A DNA stretch of 64,000 nt from assembly GCA_032629725.1 (NCBI GenBank), contig JAFEVB010000002.1, positions 3,596,001-3,660,000 on the forward strand, in the 5' to 3' direction. Position numbers and translations under genes: made by a program. Origin of the DNA: Gremmenia infestans (lineage: Eukaryota; Ascomycota; Leotiomycetes; Helotiales; Hamatocanthoscyphaceae). Below are positions 1-11,382 of the stretch, piece by piece. The notes beneath the pieces are model-generated. The model saw nothing but the letters and a program-made list of their open reading frames with translations, had not been told where the DNA came from and made no database searches. Within the stretch, counting starts at the first letter, position 1. The number at the start of each line of letters is the position of its first letter.

Positions 1-249
1 CTGGAGGATGGCATGATCCAGCATTTTCTGTTTGGCTGCCTGTCTTCGGGACTTCTCTTTCATGAACACGAAGTGCAACTGTCTGACGCAGTCGACCCAG
101 AGAGTCTCCATCTCGAGCCGATCAATCTCCAATTGCGGATTCTTGCGGTGCACGTCGGTGGCAAAGCCACTGTACTGCACCTTGTAGGCAAGTTGATAAA
201 ACCCGCCAATGTAGGTGGGCAGGCGAAGAGGGGGTGGAAGGTCCGACAT
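1..249 (-). CDS. Partial hypothetical protein (N-terminal 83 residues)
   Basis: The reading frame is open from an ATG at 249 to the left edge of the window, so only the N-terminus is present. The peptide begins MSDLPPPLRLPTYIGGFYQL and continues with a basic, probably helical stretch rich in K, R, Q and E. No signal peptide or membrane segment is seen. The overlapping plus-strand frame at 13-348 is a shadow: it lacks the regular protein-like composition of the minus frame. I do not recognise the family. The upstream 250-700 is AT-rich and suits a promoter region. Confidence 0.6.
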   Translation of the reverse strand, partial: MSDLPPPLRLPTYIGGFYQLAYKVQYSGFATDVHRKNPQLEIDRLEMETLWVDCVRQLHFVFMKEKSRRQAAKQKMLDHAILQ

Positions 250-924
250 GACTGTGTTGAAATGTTGGGTAGTGTTGTTGATGAAGGAGGGTCGCGGTTG
301 AGGATGGTGGGAATTATAGCAAGGTGGCCACTCAGGCGAGTTGGTTGACAAGCTTGGATTCACTGTGAGTCTGTGATTTAGAGCCGTCTTCGGAAATGAG
401 GCTAGAACTGACCATGTTAGAGTCTCCCTTCCGTTTTGAAAGGCACATACCTTATTGTAATATATAGTCGTAAACACGCACATCTTCCTGTATCTCAAAA
501 GCCTTTCAATTAACGAGAACGCTGATTAGCGAATATTAGACCTGAATGGGCTTGTTCAGAACAACAAAAATGCAATATAGCAAACAGAAAGTTAAAAGTT
601 CCTTCCAACGCTATTGATAAGATATATATATGACTTTAGCGCTGGCACTTGACTTGCCAAACAAGACAGTTAAGATGACGAGGATTCAGGGTAATCAAAC
701 CAGAAGGTAAAAGCATGATAGATAATCGAATGCAAAGCCCTGAATGTCCGACGCCCTGTTCAATTTTACATCCAAATCGCTCATTCCCTCACCCAAACCC
801 CAAACCCAAACACCCTCCCATGAACCCCACAACTTTCTCCTACTCCCCCTCACCCCCCTTCCTCTTTCTCCTCCACCGCCCACATCCCCACACATTCCAA
901 CGCCTTCTCCTTGTCAATCATCCT
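250..924. other. Intergenic, no gene seen
   Basis: Mostly AT-rich sequence, becoming C/T-rich on the plus strand from about 760. Short frames here encode only low-complexity Pro/Ser peptides and I do not support any of them. Confidence 0.6.
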
Positions 925-1167
925 CTAGTCCCTCTTCAAGAACTTCGATCTCGGCGCCAAGATCGTGTTACTGCGTTTCCCCAGAATCCAGGATAAGAAC
1001 GCGCAGCCGAGCGTTTCAACGGGGACGTAGAATCTGTAGTCGGGTGTGGGGTTTCCTGTTTCTGTTTCTACCGCGGTTGGGGTGTTGGGGGCAATGGCGA
1101 TGCCGAGGATTGCGTAGCTTAGTGTGTCATTCCTAACTATCCTCCTAATCTGGGTTTCGGGTTGCAT
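925..1167 (-). CDS. Possible C-terminal exon of a small hypothetical protein
   Basis: A minus-strand frame ending at 925 reads like a real protein C-terminus, with the stretch VPVETLGCAFLSWILGKRSN close to its end followed by a basic tail. A 3' splice site (CCCAG) around 1150 would start the exon at an Ile codon, in which case the ATG at 1167 is internal. A second protein-like frame lies upstream on the same strand at about 1325-1450, but no convincing donor joins the two. The family is unknown. It could equally be a relic or chance frame. Confidence 0.3.
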   Translation of the reverse strand: MQPETQIRRIVRNDTLSYAILGIAIAPNTPTAVETETGNPTPDYRFYVPVETLGCAFLSWILGKRSNTILAPRSKFLKRD

Positions 1168-1450
1168 AGCAACAATGCATCAAGTCAAGGGAAAACACAA
1201 AACGCATACAGCTTGCTTGAGGAACAGCCACAGAGTCGCGTCTAAAGTCAAGCTTTTTCTGATTGGACAAGAAGTGGTAGAAATGAGATGGGATGGGAGG
1301 GGTAAGACAAGATAGGGAAGGTAAACAATTTCGAAGACATAGGAACAAGACCCGGATCTGGCGGCAAGATAGACGCGTTTGACGCGATGGACGAGAGGAG
1401 AGATGTGATGAATGGCGCGGGTGCTAGGGGTGGGATAGCGGGTCGTGGGC

Positions 1451-2040
1451 TATGTTGTTGGAGGAGAGAGAGGGTGTGCGTGAGGGGGCAGGGGTGCGGG
1501 AGCAGCAGAAGCGGTAGGCTGAGGTTGACATGTCTTTTTAGGCGTGCAGGTGAAAGAGGATTTTGATTTTGGATAGAATTTGAAGAACAGAATGGGATAT
1601 GAAAGGATACGCAGTACAGCTTGAGTTACGAATTTCAAAAGATTTCGCGTTCTTATGATATAAGATAAGTCCTTTCTTACCACCAGCAGGAACTTAGGAA
1701 AGCCATCATTCAGGTGTGGAAAAGAACACCACTAGTGTCAGACACGTGATATAAAATGCACGTGATTATCAAAGTGAACCATAGCAGAAAAGGTGGCAGA
1801 AAGTAGCGTAGATAGGATGCGACAGCTTGTCTGTTTCGGCGGGGATAAAAATGAATGGCCTGCATACCTCTTTCACCAGGTCTATTGTAATCGTACGGAT
1901 GGCACCGCACATCCTGACGTCCTTGCTTGAACAGATATTTCAACGAACGTATATTCATGGCCAGACCCCCCCCGCGCTCCCCCAAAATGGTATGTGCTTG
2001 CCTTCTCAGCCTTCCCGTCCCGCCTTCCGCCCACTGTGTC
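1451..2040. other. Intergenic, no gene supported
   Basis: This lies downstream of the Med2-like gene and probably holds its 3' UTR plus the upstream region of the doubtful gene at 925-1450. Frames on both strands here have unnatural composition. Confidence 0.5.
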
Positions 2041-3231
2041 TTAGTTATCCAAACCGAAGAACACACTATCAAATTCGCCGTGTTGCATATCACCCCCTGC
2101 ATCACCATCTCCAAATAACATATTATCAAAGACACTTTCTTCCGCTCCAAGTGTCCCAAAGTCAAGATCCAAGTCCATATTATCACCGCCTGCCGTAGTA
2201 TCTATCCCAGCAAGTAAATCCTCTACTGGCTTGTTCTGAGATGTGTTGTTTGTATTGGTTTCAGTATTCGCATCATTCGAAGGAGGAATATTCGACATTG
2301 TAAAATCTTGGGAATCGTTCCCAAATGTTGAAAGATCAAATTCGTTGTTCTGGGTTTGCGACTGGTCTGGGTTGGTATTCGAGTTGTAGGAAAAGTCCAT
2401 GTTGTCGAAATTTAAATCGCTGTTGGCATCGTCCGGGATATCAAAGAGGGAGTCGATTGCAGAGTCTTCAGGGCCAGCGGTCCCGGCAGTGCCTGGAGCA
2501 GATGTGGTGGTAGGTACTGGGCTGGTGTTTATGCCTAGACCAATTGGTTTCCCGGTTGTAGTTGTTTCATTGGAGGACGCTGGGGGTGATGGGACTTGTA
2601 TTTCCTTCGCAGGTTCTGGAGCTGTTATGATGGTATCTTTCGACGGATCTTGTCTGGATTGTTGCAATTTGTTCAGTCCATTCGCTGCTTTCTCTGGGCT
2701 ATTGAATTTCTCTTGCTTGATGGTGGGATTTGATTCTGGTTGCGGCTGCACCTCGACCTGAACCTCTACAGGTTGCTTCTCTTGTATTGCGCCATACATT
2801 GGTGCCTCCTCAATCACCGGCGGCGCAGGATTCTCCAACACATATCGCTTTGCTCGTAGGTCTTCAAGGTCTCGGGAAATGACTGATTTCGCACGGAACT
2901 ATCAGAAGTCAGACCCGCAATTCTAACTCAATTTCAAAGGGAGCATACTATCTCACACTCGAGGTCATCGAGGGCTTGGTGGAATGTCTCGGCTGCACTA
3001 GGTATTGTCGTTGGCAGTCTGGATGTCGCGCCAACGAGAGATCTTGAACCGTTCTGATCGGAAGCACGCAGAGCTCGTCCGGTTTCTATAAGCTTCGGGA
3101 AGGTCAGATACTTGTATCATGGTAGGGCGAGGAGGTGTTGCGGAGCGTACTATGCCGTTGATCATGCCCTGGAGGACGTCCAAGGGATTTTTCGATCGTT
3201 GAGGTTGGGGCTGGGGTTGGGATTGTGCCAT
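2041..3231 (-). CDS. MED2: Mediator complex subunit 2-like protein
   Basis: Three exons are inferred on the minus strand: 3231-3151, 3092-2949 and 2898-2041. The introns are 58 and 50 bp, each with a CTGAC branch site, and all phases are zero, giving about 360 residues. The N-terminal third has a helical segment (AAETFHQALDDLECEI, then FRAKSVISRDLEDLRAKR) resembling the conserved core of fungal Mediator tail subunit Med2, which relays activator signals to RNA polymerase II in the nucleus. The remainder is low-complexity: rich in P, Q and T, then D/N-rich, ending in an acidic aromatic tail (FDSVFFGLDN) like an activation-type surface. The family call rests on this short core and the overall layout, so another nuclear coiled-coil protein is possible. 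The exon structure is well supported because both junctions restore the frame. Confidence 0.65.
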
Positions 3232-5021
3232 TTGGAAGTAATTTAGGTGTGACTACTGTTATTTGATCTCAAGATGTTTGTGAATGATATATCTGGAATA
3301 GACATAGGTTGACTTTGATACACTAATACTGCAATTGTATTGTAGTGAGTGTCGAAGCTCGTAAAATACGGAGCGTCATTGGGAACAGTCCGTGCTTTTT
3401 CACCTCCCTCCCTGTAGCGCCGCGGGGGAAATTGCCGCCGCTCTACCTGTACGGAGTACCGTACCTACTCGTATTTAGACTTCAATGGCGGCTGAAATTG
3501 AAAAGAGACCAAAACTCAATTGATAATAGTTCCAAGGTATATTCGTCATATTTACAGTCTTTGGAATTATATACCTACTTACTAGTCTTTGACTGGACTT
3601 CGATACATATAAAGTGATTAAAGAAAAGAACTCAAAGAGCTCTTTTCTCCCTCTTTACCGTACTGTGATGCATCCTTGTTCTTCTTCTATTTAGCTTCAG
3701 GTACTAGCTCCTGTCTCCCAAGGATAGCTACATTTGATATTGTTGTTTGATATGCTAGTATTTTGATCTTTTATAATTACCTCACTGTTCATACATCCTG
3801 AACCTTCTGTTTCTCAAACCCCGTACTACCAGTTACGAGGGGCAGTTCATCCCATAACCTCCCAGCGCTTGCTTGTCACAATTCAGAGCTGCATGCATTG
3901 CATATGAAATGAATTCCCCAGGACTCCTGTCCTGCATGGCGCAATCACACCCCTTTCTATCAACTTTGACTTGCTTTGCCGCATAGTTGCATTGGGATAC
4001 AGATTCCAGGACCACGGGAAGATTGCCACTTACTTTTCCCTATCACTACCTACTTTCAGATATCAATTTGACTCGCTTGAAGATAATAAACGGAATTGTC
4101 AGAGAGAACAAACAGCAGAGGTGGGTGGGTTAACGACCAAGTAGTCTCTCTAACTCAGCATCTGCATCTGAAGTATAGTATTGAATGTCAAGTTTACCGA
4201 ACACATTTACATGTTGTGCATCCTGCGAATGGCTTCATCTGCCTTTGATCTTTCCGCCCTCCCACCAATCATCTGCTCGTTTCAACCCCACCGTGGAAAA
4301 GTGCGGCAACGGCGCTACATCCCAACACGGCTTAGACCCCTCCAAGGCTTCTATGCGAACTTGTTGTCCAAAGAAAGAAGCGAGTCGAATACAACCTTGG
4401 ATCTCTTTCCTCCCCTCCCTCCCTCTTCACGAACTTCATAAGCTTTCTTCATCCATCACGGGCGCCTGGAATCCTGGAGCGGCATTTCGCATCTCTCTTC
4501 CTCTCGTCCCTTTTTGTGATTCCTTTCTTCCCTTAAGCAGTCGTCCTTGTCCTATCATCATCAGTCGTCCGCATCTCATCAAAATCACCTTTCTTTCCTC
4601 AGAGCAAAGCGTCTCGATTGTCGCAAGAGCTCCCCTCAAATCTGCGCTCTTCTCAGTCTTCCGCTCGTCTTCCACGCACGACAGATTACTGTGCCTGTCG
4701 CGTCCTCCTCTTCAGCTACGTCACATACTCTTCGTACAAGGGAAATCTCACTTGTCGGAATTCACAGTCTTGCTCGAATCATTTGGCTGTTGTTCCTCGA
4801 TTTTCGAGCTCAGAGATATCTTCTTATCCCTCGAGTTACACAAGCCGCAAGTTTCTGCGTAGCGTATCCACGCTCTGCTCTTGTCCTTCGGTGTCATCTA
4901 GGCTTTTTTTCGGCCTGCATCAGCGCGTCTTTCGATCTGTGCTTACCCACGTTAATTGTCTAAAGCCTGCCTTACGCCTTCTCGAACCGCATTTCCTACC
5001 GAGCTTCTCCAAGTCCTTATC
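3232..5021. other. Long intergenic region and probable PUB1 leader
   Basis: About 1.8 kb separates divergent Med2 and PUB1. From about 4250 to 5020 the plus strand is strongly C/T-rich, as is usual for fungal core promoters and long 5' UTRs. Several ATG-led short frames occur here (at 4181, 4185, 4547, 4618 and 4956). They look like leader frames rather than genes. Two copies of TACGGAG occur near the Med2 side (3367 and 3450). Confidence 0.6.
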
Positions 5022-6789
5022 ATGGCTGATAACGGTCCTCCCCTTTCGAGCGCACAGCTCCCACCACCTCCGCAGACCACTGCTGGTGCGCCTGGCTACG
5101 AAAACGGTCGCAATGGCCAGGCCAACCCGTCGCACATGCCACCTCCACCTCTGCCTCCCGTCATCATCCCGCAGAATACCAACCCAATTCCCACAGCGAT
5201 CTCTTCACCGTTGGATGAGAATGGGAATCCGATGATGTCTCCGGATAGTGCAGGTGGCTTCGTTCGCCGCGCAGCCCCTGAGCCGAACAAACGAGCGCTC
5301 TATGTTGGGGGTCTTGACCCACGAGTCACGGAAGATGTACTCCGTCAAATTTTTGAGACCACTGGTCATGTTCAAAACGTCAAAATCATTCCTGACAAGA
5401 ATGTAGGTGCTGTCAGTATCCACTTTATCTATGTTTCCCCCTCGAGAATTTCTGAGCAAGCGCTTAGGCTTTGTAAAATTGCTTAATGAAAGCGATTCAC
5501 AAAGCTTCCATTCTCAGATTCACCATTGAGGGTTGCGGGGCGCTAATCGCGATCCAGTTTACAGTCCAAGGGATTCAATTACGGTTTTGTGGAATACGAC
5601 GACCCAGGAGCGGCAGAGCGGGCAATGCAAACACTCAATGGACGTCGGGTCCACCAAGCTGTAAGTATCACGATGAGTCTTCCGTATAAAACATTGCTAA
5701 GATGTCTTAGGAAATCCGTGTAAACTGGGCCTACCAATCGAACACCTCTAACAAGGAAGACACCTCGAATCACTTCCACATCTTCGTAGGCGATCTATCC
5801 AATGAAGTCAACGATGAAGTCCTTCTTCAAGCTTTCTCCGCTTTCGGGTCTGTTTCTGAGGCTCGAGTCATGTGGGACATGAAGACTGGACGCTCCAGGG
5901 GATATGGCTTCGTCGCATTCCGCGAACGTCAGGATGCCGAGAAGGCTTTGAGCTCGATGGACGGCGAATGGCTTGGGTCTCGCGCCATTCGCTGCAACTG
6001 GGCCAACCAAAAAGGGCAGCCATCAATTTCTCAGCAACAAGCCATGTCTGCGATGGGCATGACTCCAACGACTCCTTTTGGTCATCACCACTTCCCAACC
6101 CATGGTGTCCAGAGTTACGATATGATTGTTACCCAGACCCCTGCTTGGCAAACGACTTGTTACGTCGGCAACCTCACCCCATACACCACCCAGAACGACT
6201 TGATTCCTCTCTTTCAGAATTTTGGATACGTTGTTGAGACTAGATTCCAGGCTGACCGTGGCTTCGCCTTTGTCAAGATGGACACCCACGAGAACGCTGC
6301 CATGGCGATCTGTCAATTGAGTGGCTACAATGTCAACGGCCGCCCTCTGAAGTGTAGCGTAAGTGATCTCCGTTATGTAATGTGTCTCCTATACTGACCC
6401 GTTTAAAGTGGGGTAAAGATAAGGCTCCAACCCAGCCTGGCTTCGAAGGCACGCCCCAGGGCTATAGCCCACAGAGCGCACCAAACCCTGGATACCCAGG
6501 AACACCATCTGCTTATTTCCCTCAGTATGGCGGTATGCCCCAGCCAGGACCTCAATCCGCTGGACCGATGACTACCCAGCCGTCTCCAGGCCAGTTCCCA
6601 GGTCAGCAAGGTGGATACGGTGGACCGCCTGCGCAATCCCCAGGTCAATATCCCAACCAACAAATGCCGTATGGAGGATCTGCTAGCGCTGGTGGTTATG
6701 GTCGTGGTGCCCAGCAAACACCGACTGCTCAGTGGAACCCTCCTGCCGCCCAGAACTTTGGCAATGGCTTCGGGGGTTACCAACAGTAG
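5022..6789 (+). CDS. PUB1: Nuclear/cytoplasmic poly(U)-binding protein, three RRMs (PUB1/TIA-1 type)
   Basis: Four exons are inferred: 5022-5402, 5565-5660, 5711-6358 and 6409-6789, giving 501 residues. The first 90 residues are Pro-rich. RRM1 covers about 91-167 (RNP2 LYVGGL, RNP1 YGFVEY), RRM2 about 181-258 (IFVGDL, GYGFVAF) and RRM3 about 308-377 (CYVGNL, GFAFVKM). The C-terminus is rich in G, Q, P and Y, a prion-like tail. This order and spacing match the Pub1/TIA-1 family, which binds U-rich mRNA, affects mRNA stability and enters stress granules. Intron 2 (50 bp, GTAAGT...TTAG) and intron 3 (50 bp, with a CTGAC branch) are clear. Intron 1 is longer, at 162 bp. The ATG at 5022 was chosen because the upstream in-frame residues are leader-like. 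Confidence 0.92.
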
Positions 6790-7795
6790 AGAGCTTCTTG
6801 TTTCCTTCATAACGTCACATTATGGCACCTCCTGTTGATACTTTCTTCAATTTGTGTGGTCTTTTCGGGCGCGGGATATCAATTTGGGCAGTCTAATCTC
6901 TCTGTTTACCGTTTTTGGTTTCTTTATGCTACGGTCTTCCTCTCTTCGCGGCTAGGCCGTACCTCGGTACATTTGCATAAGACTACTCATCTCCAAAACA
7001 CTGCGTCTCCTTCATACAAATTGCGTTTTCATGTGTTTATTACTTTAGGATGGTGATTCTTGTCGACTAAAAGTTGTTATTTCTTAGGCTGGTTCTCCTT
7101 TCGGCATTTATGAATTGTAGCCATCTCCTTCGCCTCTGTCGTCATGAGCCACGAATCTATTATAGCGACTACCCATTCCATCCCGTCTCAAACTTCGCGG
7201 TCATGCTTGTCGTTCTCAAATCAATGCGGTCGGGGGAAAGGCAGTAGGGGAAATATATAGTTTTTGGAAAGACTGTAATGAAACTAGGTTGGATATAAAC
7301 TGCATGTGTGACTTGTGTTTGCTTAATGCGTATGTGGCAGATATCTAGGTACTCTAACTTGACTATCGAAAGGGTTCCTGAGAACTGATTGCTTCAGTGT
7401 ATATTTAATGAGGGAAACAACGGAAACAGCCCGGTGTTGTAAGCTAGAATTGTCCATGTAAAGTAATTCGGTCCTCCCCGTATATAGATCGCGAAGGTGG
7501 TTGAAGGAATGGAGGCCTTACAAAGACGATGATTGATAGGATAGTAAAAAGCAGAACAGAACAGCAATGCTACTCGAGCAGTTAAAAGGGGTACCCGTTA
7601 AAAGCCTGGGGAACTACATACCTTTCCAAATCAAAGCACGTGACTATTCTCCACTAGCGCGTTTTCTAGTCGCGACTTCCGACGCGAGAGTCTCGCCCTC
7701 GCCTTCAGATATTGTATTCTACCCCTCGACGCCTATATCCTATTCTCTGCTTGCTGGAATGATCCCAATTCCCAAGCTTCCCCTCAATCGATTGT
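6790..7795. other. Intergenic: PUB1 3' UTR and PIF1 promoter
   Basis: About 1 kb. The first half is T-rich, as expected for a 3' UTR. The second half leads into the PIF1 start. No protein-like frame and no RNA gene was seen. Confidence 0.6.
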
Positions 7796-10665
7796 ATGCC
7801 GGCTGGCCTGATCCGTCACGCAGCCTTCTCTTCGGCACCCAAACAATTGTTTGCGAGTTGCTGGAACTCTACAGCTATCCCCTATCCTCGAGTCACACCC
7901 TTCAATGCACCACCCAGGTACTCCTCGATAGCTGACGCGATGTTGGGTCGCGCCGCAAACAAGTATGAGCAAGAGCCTCCTGCTCAAAAGCTCGCTCTCT
8001 CAAAGAAGCTGTTCTCTTCAAGCAGTCCTGCCCCAAATGGCAATATCGAAGAGCAATTCGGCAAAGCCCGCAAATCTTCTCAGTCCATCGGCGCTTTCAC
8101 TGGATATACAAACACGACAGCTCCGCTGCACCCGAAGTCAGCCAATATCCGACAGAGCGTGAACCAGAGGGCTAGTAGTGTGACATCGACAGTTCCTTCA
8201 ACATCTCGCCTCTCCGTCTTCAGCAGGGAAGATTCGTTTCAGCCCCCCACCAATACCCCGAGCACTCCCATCGACCTCACACAGGAGGACTCCTCAGGAT
8301 CGAAACAATCTATCCAATCGAACCACCCGGCAGTCCACTTCGACGAAAATGACTTTGATGATGACGATGAGCTTGATTTAGATATGGAATTCGAAATACC
8401 TACGGCATTGACTATGCCAGCACCACCAAAACCACAAAGAGCTGCTGCCCAATCCCCATATTCCCTTCCTCCGGCCCAACGACAACGACACCAGACACAA
8501 AACCCCTCCAGCAGTGCTATGACTTGGTCATCTTCACCACCATCGCACAGAGTAACACCCCCAAGGGCGAAACGGCTACTTGAAGAGTCTACAGCTCAAG
8601 AATCGATACAGTCTTCTGTCGCTAAAGATCCCAACTCCCGCCCCTCGAAGCGACGGACTTTGCCATGGCTACAGACGCAAGCAGAAAATGATGATCTTGC
8701 CACAAAAATAGAGGAAGAGACAGAAAGTGCGACTTTATCTTCACCGCCCCTTCGAATTTGTGCACATTGCAAAAAGGCTGGTCATGCTTCAAGCCAGTGT
8801 CCTAAATCGGGGAAGTGGGATTACACACCTAAGGAAAAGAACACACCTTGGAATATCACTGGAAGCGCAATTCGGGAAGAGAAAAAGAAATTTAAGGACA
8901 AGCAAAAGGCATTCAAAACACTCGATAAATCGCAGGCCGCGGCGATAGATCGTCGTAGGAAATTTAATGCCGCCGTTGCTGGCCCTATCGTCTTGAGTGA
9001 AGAGCAGGAGAGGGTCAAAAAATTAGTCGTATCCGAGGCGAAGAGTGTATTCTTTACTGGTTCAGCTGGAACTGGAAAGTCTGTTCTCATGAGAGCTATC
9101 ATTGCTGATTTACGCAAAAAGTACATGAAAGAACCAGATCGCGTCGCTGTGACGGCTTCAACGGGCCTTGCAGCGTGCAATATCGGAGGTGTGACTCTTC
9201 ATAGTTTTGGTGGCATTGGACTTGGCAAGGAAGACGTGCCAGCACTTGTCAAGAAAATCAGGAGAAATCCCAAAGCTAAGAATCGGTGGATCAGAACTAA
9301 GATCTTGATTATTGATGAGATTTCTATGGTTGATGGAGATCTCTTTGACAAGCTAGAAGGAATTGCGAGAGCTATGCGAAACAATGGTCGACCCTTTGGA
9401 GGTATTCAGCTTGTGATCACTGGCGACTTCTTCCAATTGCCCCCTGTTCCAGAGTACGACAATAAAGCGAGAGGTATTAAATTTGCTTTCGATGCTGGGA
9501 CTTGGCCTACTGCAATTCATCATACCATTGGCTTGACAGAAGTGTTTAGACAGAAAGATCCAGGTATTATTATATCCCTTCCTGGCCTTCGTAACAATTA
9601 CTAACACATTGTAGTATTCGCCAACATGCTGAACGAAATGCGCCTAGGCAAGATTTCGGATGAGACTGTACAGGCATTCAAAAGTTTAAACAGAGCTCCC
9701 ACTTTCGAGGATAGTATAGCCGGCACTGAACTGTAAGCAGAACGAACCTCTACTTCAATCAGGATACTAAATTTTCAATCAGCTTCCCAACGAGAAACGA
9801 AGTCGACAACGCCAACGCATTTCGAATGCGTGACCTAATAGGCACATCTTATAGATTCGACGCATCAGACACCGGTACCGTAACAGATGAAAACTTCCGG
9901 GATAAATTGCTCGCCAATATGATGGCCCCGAAATCACTTGAACTGAAGAAGGGGGCACAAGTTATGTTGATCAAAAACTTGGACGAGGTTTGTGTTAATG
10001 GTTCTCTTGGGAAGGTCATAGCCTTCATGAATGAGAACACGTTTGACACATACATCGAACGCGGCGAGGACGCCATTGCACCAGGTTCCTTTGATGAGAA
10101 TGCCGGCGTGCAATCAGACGCTTCATGCGTGTCGGCGAGTTACTCGAACAAACAGGAAGGATGGCCAAATACTGGGCGAATTTACCCTGTTGTGGAATTC
10201 ATTCTTGCCGATGGAACAGTACGCCGAATGCTTATGATGCCAGAAGAATGGAAAATTGAACTTCCATCTGGTGAGATTCAAGCGCAGCGGCAACAACTTC
10301 CGCTCATTCTAGCTTGGGCATTGTCAATTCACAAGGCGCAAGGTCAAACTCTCGAGCGAGTCAAGATTGATCTCAAGAAGATCTTTGAAAAGGGTCAGGC
10401 ATACGTTGCACTAAGTCGAGCCACGAGCCAGGAAGGTCTTCAAGTTCTCAATTTCGATAAGTCGAAGGTCATGGCACATCCGCGTGTTGCCCAGTTCTAC
10501 AACAGTCTCTATAGTGTCAACAAGGCATTGCGGCACCCCACGGTTGCGAAGGTAGAGCCGAAGAAGGAAAAGTCTTACACGGAGCAGTTCGCAAAGACAC
10601 AAAAGCAGAAGGTAGTTCATGATTTCACCGAGGAAGAGGAAGCAGAATTGGCTATGTATGGATGA
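7796..10665 (+). CDS. PIF1: ATP-dependent DNA helicase PIF1 with CCHC zinc knuckle
   Basis: Three exons are inferred: 7796-9563, 9615-9732 and 9783-10665, giving 922 residues. The introns are 51 and 50 bp. The N-terminus is basic, Ser- and Ala-rich and lacks acidic residues at first (MPAGLIRHAAFSSAPKQLFA), like a mitochondrial targeting peptide. Pif1 acts in both nucleus and mitochondria. A long disordered region follows. A CCHC zinc knuckle (CAHCKKAGHASSQC, C-x2-C-x4-H-x4-C) lies at about residues 322-335. The SF1B helicase core starts near 405. It has Walker A GSAGTGKS, motif II DEISMV, motif III GDFFQLPPV, and in exon 3 HKAQGQT and VALSRAT. The enzyme unwinds DNA 5' to 3', including G-quadruplexes and telomeric ends. 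The core is complete with no broken motif. Confidence 0.93.
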
Positions 10666-11382
10666 TTTCGTGAGTAGAGGGTTAGGGTCAGGGTTATTGT
10701 GCCTTTTGCTGGAGTATATCATGAGCATTTTTAGGCGTTCCTGGAGCTTGGTTGCTCTGGTGTTGAGGTGCTCGTGGGGGAATGAGAAGAAACAGGTGTT
10801 GTTGGCAAATGCACCGTGGAAGTGTACAGTCACGATAATGAAGATCGAGAGTAGCTTGAAATATAGCTATAAATAAATATACATTTGCATAGCATCATCG
10901 GCCATATATGATATTCATACAATAGAAGCTCAGCTCCCCTATACTAAAGGAAGCAGACCAAATGTCACCAAGTCCCAAAGTTTTGATTGAAGGGAATGGT
11001 AAAGAACGCTTGGTCGGAATGTTGATTAGTGATTACAGTAATAAATCAGCCTAAGCATATCATTTTCTCTAGAGTCCTCTACTGCCGGCCCGGCTCAAAG
11101 CGGTACAATTCCCGTTCTTCTACATCGTCGTACCTGGCTAATCGATAAGCCGGAGCAAAAATGCAGTGACAGTCCTAAATTTTATTTGTCCCCATCGCAG
11201 CTTCCCCATTGACAAACAAAAACAACAGCACCATACTTTTTGCCATACAACCCCTCCCCTTCGTCTGCGATTACCAGAGCAGCAAGGCGCTGCATGCTCT
11301 TCGACAAGACAACGCTCAAACCCGCAGGATTCCTTCGAACTTCAGTCACCTGAGGGCTGGACACAACAGAGAAGGCGGAAGT
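10666..11382. other. Intergenic between PIF1 and EDC3
   Basis: PIF1 3' flank and EDC3 promoter/leader. A short G-rich stretch follows the PIF1 stop. The frames at 11166 and 11209 precede or overlap the EDC3 start in other phases and are not supported. Confidence 0.6.

Noticed and set aside
13..348. Plus-strand ORF at the left edge
   Set aside because: Shadow of the minus-strand partial gene. The minus frame has far more natural composition and a sensible start.
4185..5235. Overlapping plus-strand frames in front of PUB1
   Set aside because: Ser/Leu/Pro/Arg-rich translations of C/T-rich leader DNA. They overlap each other and PUB1 in other phases and show no domain.
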